Origin: Clostridium zeae
Lineage (GTDB): Bacteria > Bacillota > Clostridia > Clostridiales > Clostridiaceae
DNA length: 64,000 nt
Direction of reading: 5' to 3'
Assembly (NCBI RefSeq): GCF_017312485.1
Contig: NZ_BMBA01000005.1
Coordinates: 59,966 to 123,965, forward strand
The number at the start of each line of letters is the position of its first letter. Positions within the stretch are counted from its first letter, which is position 1. The notes under the pieces are model-generated. The model searched no databases. It worked only from the letters and a program-made list of their open reading frames with translations, and was not told the origin of the DNA. This document shows, piece after piece, positions 9,546-16,704 of the stretch. Position numbers and translations under genes: made by a program.

Positions 9546-9713
9546 TGTTTATTTTTTATAAAAATTTGATATAATATAAATAAGAAAAGCTTAGTGTTGG
9601 TAGCACTAAGCAATCCTTAGAACATTTATTTTGTTTTAGGGCTATTAGATGAATTAAAATTAATATTTTATTCTAGAGTTAAGCACTATTCTTTGTCGGA
9701 TGGGTGCTTTTTC
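9546..9713 (+). ncRNA. Candidate antisense antitoxin RNA, convergent to the small gene at 9686-9847
   Basis: On the plus strand a TATAAT box (9570-9575, with a weak TGTTTA -35 near 9546) would start an RNA at about 9582. A hairpin AAGCAC (9681-9686) / GTGCTT (9705-9710) followed by TTTTCTC would end it near 9713. The resulting RNA of about 130 nt is complementary to the end of the coding region and the 3' UTR of the minus-strand small gene. This matches the convergent 3'-overlap layout known from txpA/RatA and bsrE-type type I systems. Transcription is inferred, not observed. Confidence 0.5.
9585..9611 (-). terminator. Terminator of the small putative toxin mRNA
   Basis: Read on the minus strand, GCTTAGTG (9611-9604) pairs with CACTAAGC (9596-9589) and is followed by TTTT at 9588-9585. 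It lies about 75 bp past the stop codon at 9686. Confidence 0.65.
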
Positions 9714-9847
9714 TCTTTGCCATTAAGTTCTATATGAATACCAAGAAATTTAATCTTGATAATTAACTTAGAAATAAAAAGGTTATGTTTCAAAACTAAT
9801 TTAATAATATAAATAGTAACAAAGCTTTTTATAGTTAATTCTAGCAT
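9686..9847 (-). CDS. Small hydrophobic/basic peptide, candidate type I toxin
   Basis: A 53-residue reading frame with a strong GGGGGTGG Shine-Dalgarno (9863-9856) 8 nt before ATG 9847. The protein starts MLELTIKSFVTIYIIKLVL, stays rich in I, L, V, F and K to about residue 41, and ends in a charged tail KEKKHPSDKE. Hydrophobic N-terminus plus charged tail is the usual build of type I toxins that act at membranes, although lysines interrupt the apolar stretch, so a clean membrane helix is not certain. It has its own promoter, a structured 5' UTR and a terminator, and a convergent RNA overlaps its 3' end. I do not recognise a named family. Confidence 0.55.
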   Translation of the reverse strand: MLELTIKSFVTIYIIKLVLKHNLFISKLIIKIKFLGIHIELNGKEKKHPSDKE

Positions 9848-9894
9848 ATCCAATACCACCCCCTAACTATGATGAAATATCACCAATAGTCCAA

Positions 9895-9964
9895 GGGGGA
9901 TAAAACGTCCAAAACCCCCGTAGCCATCCACTACGGAATTCTTAATTTCTACTTTAGAATTATA
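9895..9964 (-). promoter_or_regulatory. Promoter and structured 5' leader of the candidate toxin
   Basis: On the minus strand an extended -10 (TGG then TATAAT, 9964-9959) predicts a start near 9952 and a 5' UTR of about 105 nt. The leader holds CCGTAG/CTACGG (9936-9918) and a GGGGG/CCCCC pair (9919-9915 with 9899-9895). The same CCCCC could instead pair with the GGGGG of the Shine-Dalgarno (9863-9859), so the ribosome site may be masked until refolding, as known for other type I toxin mRNAs. Confidence 0.45.
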
Positions 9965-10116
9965 CCATAATTATGTAGAATATATACAGAAGAATAAAAT
10001 GGAAAAACCTCATTTAAAGTGATTACGGCGAACCTTATCATAAGTAATGGAATGTATATAGAAATGCTGAAAGAAGCTCAAAGCTAATTTTACACAAAGA
10101 TTATATTATTTATGTA

Positions 10117-10142
10117 AAAAGAGTACCTTGTGGGTACTCTTT
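10117..10142 (-). terminator. Terminator overlapping the gntR stop codon
   Basis: AAAGAGTACC (10118-10127) and GGTACTCTTT (10133-10142) form a 10-bp stem. On the minus strand it is followed by TTTTT and includes part of the stop codon. Confidence 0.85.
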
Positions 10143-10875
10143 ATTTTCTTTGATGAAACTTAATAGAACTAGACTTTATCGGTAGATAATGCTTGTTAGA
10201 AACCATAGGGAATTCTGTATCATCATACATAGTTTCCTGTATTAAGTGAAATTGGTTTTCTGGTGATATTGGAGAGACCTTTGCTGTAAAGTTTCCAGAG
10301 GTAGAATACTTAACTTCAAGTAATACATTGCTACATATGTCATAAAGGTCTTTTTCTACAAATTGCAGCACTCTATCATGGTCATTCAGATCTATGTTAA
10401 ACTTTGATATAGTTTCAATTGGAAGCAGCGTAAAAGAATATGCCGCTGTGTTTTCTTTGGATTTATACCATCTATCTATTAATACTACAGCAGCGGTTTT
10501 TTTTCCTAAAGTTTGATTAAAATAGTCTGTGGAAGGTTCTATGCGCAGTTGAATCTTAACCTCATCAATTATGTCAGCTGAACATCTATATATCGGATGT
10601 CCAATAGTCTCTAGGCCAACTGGTTTATCAGTGTGAGATTTAATTATAAAATTCCCCTTACCTCTAATATTTTTAACTATCCCATCATCTTGCAATAGTG
10701 CAAGTGCTTGCCTTAAGGTTGTTCTACTAACACCAAGTAACTTTGATAGGTCAGGTTCTGATGGTAATCTGCTCCCTTCAGGAAAAGTACCTTCATTTAT
10801 CATTTTGAAGAGTCGATTATATACGGCTACGAACTTTAATTCCTTTTCCTTTTCAACAATACTAAATTGATCCAT
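10141..10875 (-). CDS. GntR/HutC-type transcriptional regulator (UTRA domain)
   Basis: A 244-residue repressor-type regulator: N-terminal winged helix at about residues 10-75 (EGSRLPSEPDLSKLLGVS, TTLRQALALLQDDG) and a C-terminal UTRA ligand domain at about 95-240. ATG 10875 is preferred to the upstream ATG because AAAGGTG lies 8 nt before it. The gene is divergent from the nucleoside operon that begins at 11530, and TTGTCTAGACAA-type sites occur at both promoters. I infer that it controls that operon and itself, probably in response to a nucleoside or a pentose phosphate; the ligand is not known. Confidence 0.88.
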   Translation of the reverse strand: MDQFSIVEKEKELKFVAVYNRLFKMINEGTFPEGSRLPSEPDLSKLLGVSRTTLRQALALLQDDGIVKNIRGKGNFIIKSHTDKPVGLETIGHPIYRCSADIIDEVKIQLRIEPSTDYFNQTLGKKTAAVVLIDRWYKSKENTAAYSFTLLPIETISKFNIDLNDHDRVLQFVEKDLYDICSNVLLEVKYSTSGNFTAKVSPISPENQFHLIQETMYDDTEFPMVSNKHYLPIKSSSIKFHQRK

Positions 10876-10905
10876 TAAATTAACACCTTTCTGCTGAATA
10901 TGAAT

Positions 10906-10917
10906 TTGTCTAGACAA
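10906..10917. promoter_or_regulatory. Candidate GntR operator at its own gene
   Basis: TTGTCTAGACAA is a perfect 12-bp palindrome about 30 bp upstream of the gntR start. The HutC subfamily of GntR proteins favours sites with a GTCTAGAC or GTATAGAC core. Further half-sites (TTGTCTA near 10936 and TAGACAA near 10988) lie in the same intergenic region. Confidence 0.6.
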
Positions 10918-11110
10918 GTGTGTCGATTGGATTACGAGTTGTCTATAAAAACATTATTAATATTAATTATAGCTTTAAATTTATGATTAGACAATAAAAT
11001 ACTAAAAGTGGACGTGTTGCATACATAAAAACACTAATTAAATTATGAATTTATTTAGATTGCGATATAAACAGCAGCATGGATGTCTGAAAACTATTAA
11101 AAAATCGGTA

Positions 11111-11342
11111 ATGTTAAAGAACCGTGTTGAAATTAAGCGGTTATACATCCGATGCTTTAATGAGCTTATGCAAAGAATTAATATGATTTTGTCATATTCC
11201 ATGGCTAAAACTGTAAACTCACTATGTTCGAACAGTACAGTTTTTTAACGCCACTCCATCTGAAAAAACCATTTAATTCTAGTAGCTCGCTCATATAACA
11301 TCTCCTTTATAACCACTTAATTTCAACAATACTTTTAAACAT
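11111..11342 (+). repeat. Family 1 inverted-repeat element, copy B (232 bp)
   Basis: A full-length copy bounded by ATGTT (11111) and AACAT (11342). The outer arms TTGAAATTAAGCGG and CCACTTAATTTCAA pair with one G-T. An inner inverted region carries AAACTGTAAACTCACT and TTCGAACAGTACAGTTT. It matches the reverse complement of copy C (34641-34871) over nearly its whole length. No ORF of its own is credible; the 67-codon frame across it is chance. Looks like a MITE-type or structured repetitive element lacking a transposase. Confidence 0.85.
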
Positions 11343-11382
11343 AGCCAAAAAATCAAAGATTACAAAATGAACATAAAAGAAC

Positions 11383-11411
11383 TTGACAGGCAAAAGCAGA
11401 CATGCTACACT
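11383..11411 (+). promoter_or_regulatory. Promoter of the nucleoside operon
   Basis: TTGACA (11383-11388), 17-bp spacer, TACACT (11406-11411). Transcription would begin near 11418, inside the TTGTGTAGACAA operator candidate (11414-11425), which differs at one base from the gntR-proximal palindrome. A repressor bound there would block initiation of the udp operon. Confidence 0.7.
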
Positions 11412-11435
11412 CGTTGTGTAGACAAAAATACAAGT

Positions 11436-11467
11436 AAATAGACATGTTAGAAATGTGTCTATTTTTT
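11436..11467 (+). promoter_or_regulatory. Stem-loop with T run in the udp leader (possible attenuator)
   Basis: AAATAGACA (11436-11444) pairs perfectly with TGTCTATTT (11456-11464), followed by more T residues, about 60 bp before the udp start. It has the form of an intrinsic terminator within the leader. Its TAGACA/TGTCTA halves also resemble the operator, so it could instead be a second repressor site. Confidence 0.45.
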
Positions 11468-11529
11468 ATGACATATTTGTAAACGTATAACAAGTGCGAT
11501 TTATATTAGAAATAGATGGAGGGGCAAAT

Positions 11530-12312
11530 ATGATTTATTCACAGGGTTCAGGAAAACAATATCATATTAATGTTGGAGAAGGGGAGGTAGGAAAGTACGT
11601 TATACTACCTGGAGATCCAAAGAGATGTGAAAAGATAGCAGCACATTTTGATAACCCAAAGCTAATTGCAGATAGTAGGGAGTATGTTACATACACAGGA
11701 TACTTAGACGGAGTTATGGTAAGTGTGACATCTACTGGTATAGGTGGTCCATCAGCTGCTATAGCATTAGAAGAACTAGTAAATTGTGGGGCAGATACTT
11801 TTATTAGAGTAGGAACCTGTGGTGGAATGGATATAGATGTTAAGGGTGGAGATGTAGTTGTAGCTACTGGAGCTATCAGAATGGAAGGTACAAGCAAAGA
11901 ATATGCTCCAATTGAATTTCCTGCTGTAGCAAATTTTGAAGTAGCAAATTCACTAGTACAGGGGTGTAAGGAGCTAAATAAAACTCATCATGTTGGAGTG
12001 GTACAATGTAAGGATTCATTTTACGGACAACACTCTCCAGAGACAAAGCCAGTTAGTTATGAATTGGTGGACAAGTGGAATGCATGGTTAAGATGCGGAA
12101 CTTTAGCATCTGAAATGGAATCAGCTGCACTTTTTGTAGCAGGAAGTTATTTAAAGGTAAGAGTAGGATCAGTGTTCTTAGTGGTTGCAAACCAAGAACG
12201 CGAAAGAGCAGGACTAGAAAATATACAAGTTCATGATACTGAAGCAGCTATAGAAGTTGCTGTACAAGCAATTAGAAATTTAATAAAAGCTGATAACGGA
12301 AAAATCGGTTAG
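11530..12312 (+). CDS. udp: Uridine phosphorylase
   Basis: A 260-residue NP-I family nucleoside phosphorylase that splits uridine or deoxyuridine with phosphate to uracil and (deoxy)ribose 1-phosphate. [12 protein letters not shown] binds phosphate, [11 protein letters not shown] is the NP-I signature and [10 protein letters not shown] binds the ribose. ATG 11530 is used because GGAGGGGC lies just before it; an upstream in-frame ATG lacks a site. First gene of the nucleoside operon, followed by cdd after 33 bp. Confidence 0.9.
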   Translation: MIYSQGSGKQYHINVGEGEVGKYVILPGDPKRCEKIAAHFDNPKLIADSREYVTYTGYLDGVMVSVTSTGIGGPSAAIALEELVNCGADTFIRVGTCGGMDIDVKGGDVVVATGAIRMEGTSKEYAPIEFPAVANFEVANSLVQGCKELNKTHHVGVVQCKDSFYGQHSPETKPVSYELVDKWNAWLRCGTLASEMESAALFVAGSYLKVRVGSVFLVVANQERERAGLENIQVHDTEAAIEVAVQAIRNLIKADNGKIG

Positions 12313-12345
12313 TAAGATATTTAATGAATAAGTAGGAGGGGTAAA

Positions 12346-12747
12346 ATGGAGAAGTATCAAGATATCATAGATAAAGCATTTAAAGCAGCTGAAAATGCAT
12401 ATGTGCCTTATTCAAATTATCAGGTTGGCGCATGTGTTCAAACAAAAGATAATAAATACTTCATAGGAGCAAATGTTGAAAATGCATCTTACGGGTTAAC
12501 AAATTGCGCTGAAAGAAATGCAATTTTCCAAGCTTATTCAAATGGATACAGACAAGAAGACATAGAAGCTATAGCTATTGTAAGTAATGGAAAAACCCTA
12601 GCAACTCCTTGCGGAGCATGTAGGCAAGTACTAGTAGAGCTGCTAGAAAGACATACACCAATAGTGTTATCTAATCATAAGATAGAGAAGATAACTAACA
12701 TTGAAGAATTACTACCAATGTCTTTTACTAAAGAAGACTTGGATTAA
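12346..12747 (+). CDS. cdd: Cytidine deaminase
   Basis: A 133-residue homotetrameric-type cytidine/deoxycytidine deaminase producing uridine for the preceding phosphorylase. Zinc ligands C54, C89 and C92 and the catalytic E56 are visible in NCAERNAIF and TPCGACRQV. The length is standard for the short form. GTAGGAGGGG precedes ATG 12346. Its place between udp and deoB fits a pyrimidine nucleoside salvage route. Confidence 0.95.
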   Translation: MEKYQDIIDKAFKAAENAYVPYSNYQVGACVQTKDNKYFIGANVENASYGLTNCAERNAIFQAYSNGYRQEDIEAIAIVSNGKTLATPCGACRQVLVELLERHTPIVLSNHKIEKITNIEELLPMSFTKEDLD

Positions 12748-12757
12748 TAAAGAAAAA

Positions 12758-12781
12758 GGATAATCTCTAAATAGATTATCC
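12758..12781 (+). terminator. Intercistronic stem-loop between cdd and deoB
   Basis: GGATAATCT and AGATTATCC form a perfect 9-bp stem with a 6-nt loop just after cdd. No T run follows, so partial termination or an mRNA-processing or stability role is more likely than a full stop. Confidence 0.5.
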
Positions 12782-12827
12782 TATATGCGAGGCAAATGTG
12801 GAAGCGCTTACAGAAGGAGAAGAAGAT

Positions 12828-14018
12828 ATGAAGAAATATAAAAGAATTTTTACAATAGTATTAGACTCTCTTGGTGTTGGAGAGATGAGTGATTCAAAGG
12901 AATATGGAGATATAGGAGTAGATACCTTAGGACATATAGCAGAAACAGTGGAAAGCTTTAAGATCCCTAACCTTCAAAAGTTAGGTTTAGCTAATCTACA
13001 TGCTATGAAACATGTAGAACCGGTTGAAAAGCCTCTAGGTTATTTCATGAAAATGAGAGAAGCGAGTATTGGTAAAGATACTATGACTGGGCATTGGGAG
13101 ATGATGGGGCTAAGGATTAACACTCCATTTAAAACCTTCACAGAAACAGGTTTTCCAGATGAACTTTTGGAAGAGCTTAAATTAAGAACTGGTCATAATA
13201 TTGTAGGAAATAAAAGTTCTAGTGGTACTGAAATTTTGGATGAATTTGGCGAACATCAAATAAAAACAGGAGACATGATAGTCTATACTTCAGCAGACTC
13301 TGTTTTACAAATTTGCGGACATGAAGAAACCTTTGGATTAGAAGAACTTTATCGCTGCTGTGAGATTGCAAGGGAATTGACCCTTAAGGATGAGTGGAAG
13401 GTTGGAAGAGTTATTGCAAGACCTTATGTAGGAACGAGAAAAGGAGAGTTTAAGCGCACAAGTAATAGACATGATTATGCCTTAAAGCCATTTGGGCAAA
13501 CTGCTTTAAATGTGTTAAAAGATAATGGCTTTGATGTAATCTCCGTTGGAAAGATAAGCGATATATATGACGGAGAAGGTATAACAGAAGCACATAAGTC
13601 AAAGAGTTCTGTTCATGGTATGGAGCAAACCTTAGAGTTAATGGATAAGGATTTTAAAGGATTATGTTTTGTTAACTTAGTTGATTTTGATTCACTATGG
13701 GGACATAGAAGAAATCCTATTGGCTATGCTGAAGAGTTAGAGAAGTTTGATGTAAATCTAGGTAAGGTATTAGAAAAATTAAGAGAAGATGACTTACTGA
13801 TAATTACTGCAGATCATGGTAATGATCCAACTTATATAGGTGCTGATCATACAAGAGAGTTCGTTCCCTTCTTGGCGTATTCACCAGCTATGACTGAAAA
13901 TGGCGTAATGGAAACAAGTAATAATTTTGCTGCAATTGGAGCAACTGTAGTTGATAATTTTCAGTTAGAGATGCCTAAAAATACAATTGGTGAATCGGTA
14001 TTAGCAAAGTTAATCTAA
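12828..14018 (+). CDS. deoB: Phosphopentomutase
   Basis: Interconverts (deoxy)ribose 1-phosphate and 5-phosphate, linking the phosphorylases to DeoC. The 396-residue alkaline-phosphatase-fold protein shows the N-terminal metal site [10 protein letters not shown], the phospho-threonine region [10 protein letters not shown] and the C-terminal metal residues in ADHGNDPTY and GADHTRE. ATG 12828 with GAAGGAG upstream is preferred over the ATG 30 bp earlier. Confidence 0.95.
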   Translation: MKKYKRIFTIVLDSLGVGEMSDSKEYGDIGVDTLGHIAETVESFKIPNLQKLGLANLHAMKHVEPVEKPLGYFMKMREASIGKDTMTGHWEMMGLRINTPFKTFTETGFPDELLEELKLRTGHNIVGNKSSSGTEILDEFGEHQIKTGDMIVYTSADSVLQICGHEETFGLEELYRCCEIARELTLKDEWKVGRVIARPYVGTRKGEFKRTSNRHDYALKPFGQTALNVLKDNGFDVISVGKISDIYDGEGITEAHKSKSSVHGMEQTLELMDKDFKGLCFVNLVDFDSLWGHRRNPIGYAEELEKFDVNLGKVLEKLREDDLLIITADHGNDPTYIGADHTREFVPFLAYSPAMTENGVMETSNNFAAIGATVVDNFQLEMPKNTIGESVLAKLI

Positions 14019-14042
14019 TAAGGTACAGGAAAGGTACGGGCA

Positions 14043-14720
14043 ATGAACAATGTAATTAGTAATGTAAAAAATAAATCATATAAGACTTTTCTAATGAGAA
14101 TAATAATATCCTTAGTGGGAGTTTCTCTAGTAGGCTTTGGACTAGCGTTTAATTCAGCAGGGATGCTAGGAAATGATCCTGTTGCAGTTTTATATGATGG
14201 GGTTAGAAATCTACTAGGACTTCAACCTGAAAAGCTTGGCTTAGTAACCAACTTAGTTAATTTTATACTACTTGCCATGGTGTTTATCCTTGGCCGTAAA
14301 TATATAAATATAGGAACGTTTATTTATGCACTACCTATGGGGAATTTCGTAAGTATAGGATTTAAATTTCATGAGATTCTTAATATACCTAATAGTTTAG
14401 CTGGAAGAATAATAACTTCTTTTTGTGGATGTACAATGTTGTTTTTAGGTATTGGTATCTTCATAGCAGTGAATATTGGAATGGATCCAGTTACAGGTGT
14501 AATTATGCTTGTGAGAGATAAAATAAATGGTCAATATAAAGTAGCAAAAATAATCTGCGATATTATATCACTAATATTAGGTTTTTCCTTTGGAGGAAAG
14601 ATAGGAATAGTTACAATTGTTGCAGCCTTCATAGCAGGACCAACTATACAAAAAATTTCAGAGCTTTTTGATAAAGCAGTTCTTAAGAAGATGAACTTAA
14701 GTAAATTAGCTGTTGAATAA
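14043..14720 (+). CDS. YczE/YyaS/YitT-type integral membrane protein
   Basis: A 225-residue membrane protein with about six predicted segments (for example IIISLVGVSLVGFGLAFN, LVNFILLAMVFILG and FIAVNIGMDPV). The repeated motifs GNDPVAVLYDG and GMDPVTGVIML mark the YczE/YyaS group. Function of the group is unknown. It sits 24 bp after deoB and before deoD inside the nucleoside operon, so a role in nucleoside or base movement is possible, but nothing in the sequence proves transport. No signal peptide other than the first membrane helix. Confidence 0.75.
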   Translation: MNNVISNVKNKSYKTFLMRIIISLVGVSLVGFGLAFNSAGMLGNDPVAVLYDGVRNLLGLQPEKLGLVTNLVNFILLAMVFILGRKYINIGTFIYALPMGNFVSIGFKFHEILNIPNSLAGRIITSFCGCTMLFLGIGIFIAVNIGMDPVTGVIMLVRDKINGQYKVAKIICDIISLILGFSFGGKIGIVTIVAAFIAGPTIQKISELFDKAVLKKMNLSKLAVE

Positions 14721-14771
14721 CCAAGGGGGGCGACCTAAAAAGGAGTTTCCTTGCTAATTAGCCCCCTATGG
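14721..14771 (+). other. Structured intercistronic region before deoD
   Basis: ACCA-A-GGGGGGC (from 14719) pairs with GCCCCC-T-ATGG (14761-14771), enclosing a small nested hairpin AAGGA-gtt-TCCTT (14740-14752). This strong GC stem is unusual in AT-rich surroundings. It lacks a T run and lies directly upstream of the deoD ribosome site, so an mRNA-stability or translation-control role is plausible. Confidence 0.5.
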
Positions 14772-14799
14772 TCTATATAAAGTTTTCAAGGAGGAATTT

Positions 14800-15513
14800 A
14801 TGATGCAAACACCAACTCCACATATTGGAGCTAAATTAGGAGAAATTGCAAAAACAGTATTAATGCCAGGTGATCCGCTAAGAGCAAAGTTTATAGCGGA
14901 GAATTTTTTAGAAGATGTGGTACAGTTTAATTCAGTTAGAAATATGCTAGGATACACAGGAACTTATAAGGGAAAGCGTGTATCTGTGATGGGTGGAGGC
15001 ATGGGTATGCCATCTATCGGAATTTACTCATATGAACTATTTAATTTTTACGATGTAGATAACATAATACGTATCGGAACTGCAGGAAGCTTAAGTGAAG
15101 ATGTGAAGTTACGTGATGTAGTTATAGCATTAGGGGCATCTACTAATTCAAATTATGCATCACAGTACTGCTTGCCAGGAACTTTTGCACCTATTGCTAG
15201 TTTTGATTTGGTTAGCTCTGCAGTTGAGGTTGCAAAGGAAAGAGACATAAATGCTGTTGTAGGAAATATATTATCATCTGATACTTTCTACTGTGCAGAT
15301 AAGACAGCATTAGATAAGTGGATAAGTATGGGGATATTAGCAGTAGAAATGGAGGCGGCTGCATTATATATGAATGCTGCAGAGGCTAAGAAAAATGCAT
15401 TATGTTTGCTTACAATTTCGGACAGGCCTCTAACTGGTGAATCACTTTCAGCAGAAGATAGACAACTAAGCTTTACAGATATGATGGAAATTGCACTTGA
15501 AATAGCAAAATAA
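14800..15513 (+). CDS. deoD: Purine nucleoside phosphorylase, DeoD type
   Basis: A 237-residue hexameric-type PNP that cleaves purine (deoxy)nucleosides with phosphate. MPGDPLRAKFIAE, IIRIGTAGSL and AVEMEAAALYM are DeoD hallmarks. AAGGAGGAATTT precedes two adjacent ATG codons; 14800 or 14803 may be used. It complements udp, giving the operon both purine and pyrimidine coverage. Confidence 0.95.
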   Translation: MMQTPTPHIGAKLGEIAKTVLMPGDPLRAKFIAENFLEDVVQFNSVRNMLGYTGTYKGKRVSVMGGGMGMPSIGIYSYELFNFYDVDNIIRIGTAGSLSEDVKLRDVVIALGASTNSNYASQYCLPGTFAPIASFDLVSSAVEVAKERDINAVVGNILSSDTFYCADKTALDKWISMGILAVEMEAAALYMNAAEAKKNALCLLTISDRPLTGESLSAEDRQLSFTDMMEIALEIAK

Positions 15514-15543
15514 TATATTAGTTTATTTTAGGAGGATAAAATT

Positions 15544-16593
15544 ATGAAAAAGGTTATTGCAGTAGTAATGTCAGCGGTTGTTATTATGGGTACAATGGTT
15601 GGATGTGGAAACAGTAAGAGTGCTGGAAGTACTGGTGAAGAGAAGAAGGCAGCTACAAACTATAATGTTGCGATGGTAACAGATACTGGTGGGGTAAGCG
15701 ATCAATCTTTCAATCAATCTTCATGGGAAGGTTTACAGGAGCTTTCAAAGAAAACAGGTGAGAAGGTAAGTTATTTAGAGTCAAAGCAAGAAACAGATTA
15801 TGTTACTAACCTAGACAAGCTTGCAGATTCAGAGAACAAGTTAATTTGGGGTATTGGATTTGCAATGTCTGATGCAATATTAAATGCCGCAAAAACAAAT
15901 AAAGATATAAACTATGCTATCGTAGATAATTCTTATGGTGATAAAACACCAGACAACGTAACAGGAGTTACTTTTAGAGCTGAAGAGCCTTCATTTATTG
16001 TAGGTTACATAGCAGGAAGAACTACTAAGACAAATAGAGTAGGATTTATAGGTGGTATAAAGAGTCCGGTAATAGATCAATTCCAATATGGATATCAAGC
16101 TGGAGTGCTTTATGCAGCAAAAGAATTAGGAAGAACTATTAATGTAGATGTTCAATACGCTGAGAGTTTTTCAGATGCTTCAAAGGGAAAAGCTATAGCT
16201 AACAAAATGTTCTCTGCAGGTTGTGATATTGTATTCCACGCAGCTGGTGGTACAGGGGTAGGTTTAATTGATGCAGCTAAGGAAGCTGGCAAGTTTGCAA
16301 TTGGTGTTGACCGTGATCAAGCGTATCTAGCTCCTGATAACGTTTTAACTTCAGCTTTAAAGTTAGTTAACATCGCTGTTGAAAAGGTTTCCGAGCAAGC
16401 TATAAGTGGAAAGAAGATTGGTGGAACTACTTATACTTATGGATTAAAAGAAGGTGCAGTTGGAATTCCTGCTGAAAATAAAAATGTAAAAAAAGAAGTT
16501 TATGATGCTGCAATGAAATTAGAAGATAAAATCAAAGATGGCTCAATAGTTGTTCCATCTGATGAAAAGACTTACAACGAATTCAATAAATAA
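15544..16593 (+). CDS. BMP-family nucleoside-binding lipoprotein of ABC importer
   Basis: A 349-residue basic membrane protein (BMP/PnrA) family substrate-binding lipoprotein. The signal sequence ends at the lipobox TMVGC (C21), giving a lipid-anchored extracellular protein. GGVSDQSFNQSSWEG and the later IGVDRDQ are typical of PnrA-like nucleoside binders. It precedes the ATPase and two permeases of the same importer. A stem-loop after the gene (16647-16680) probably lets this component be made in excess. Operon context supports nucleosides as ligand. Confidence 0.9.
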   Translation: MKKVIAVVMSAVVIMGTMVGCGNSKSAGSTGEEKKAATNYNVAMVTDTGGVSDQSFNQSSWEGLQELSKKTGEKVSYLESKQETDYVTNLDKLADSENKLIWGIGFAMSDAILNAAKTNKDINYAIVDNSYGDKTPDNVTGVTFRAEEPSFIVGYIAGRTTKTNRVGFIGGIKSPVIDQFQYGYQAGVLYAAKELGRTINVDVQYAESFSDASKGKAIANKMFSAGCDIVFHAAGGTGVGLIDAAKEAGKFAIGVDRDQAYLAPDNVLTSALKLVNIAVEKVSEQAISGKKIGGTTYTYGLKEGAVGIPAENKNVKKEVYDAAMKLEDKIKDGSIVVPSDEKTYNEFNK

Positions 16594-16646
16594 TACTAAA
16601 TATTAAACTTACAAAAGTTTATTTAAGCTTATGTTTAAAGTCAAAT

Positions 16647-16680
16647 CTTTGCTGGCAGTTTAAGTTTGCTGCTAGCAAAG
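16647..16680 (+). other. Intercistronic stem-loop after the binding-protein gene
   Basis: CTTTGCTGGCAG (16647-16658) pairs with CTGCTAGCAAAG (16669-16680) through 12 bp including one G-U. No T run follows. Such stem-loops behind binding-protein genes commonly protect the upstream message. Confidence 0.6.
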
Positions 16681-16704
16681 CATCTGACTAGAGGAGGAGT
16701 TAGT

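Noticed and set aside
11045-11248. 67-codon ORF between gntR and udp
   Set aside because: Most of it lies inside repeat copy B; no ribosome site and no conserved counterpart frame in copy C.
11338-11350. Target-site duplication flanking family 1 copies B and C
   Set aside because: I compared the bases outside ATGTT/AACAT and found no convincing direct repeat.
10918-11529. Purine-type riboswitch before the nucleoside operon
   Set aside because: No conserved purine aptamer core was found; the promoter, operators and a simple hairpin explain the leader.
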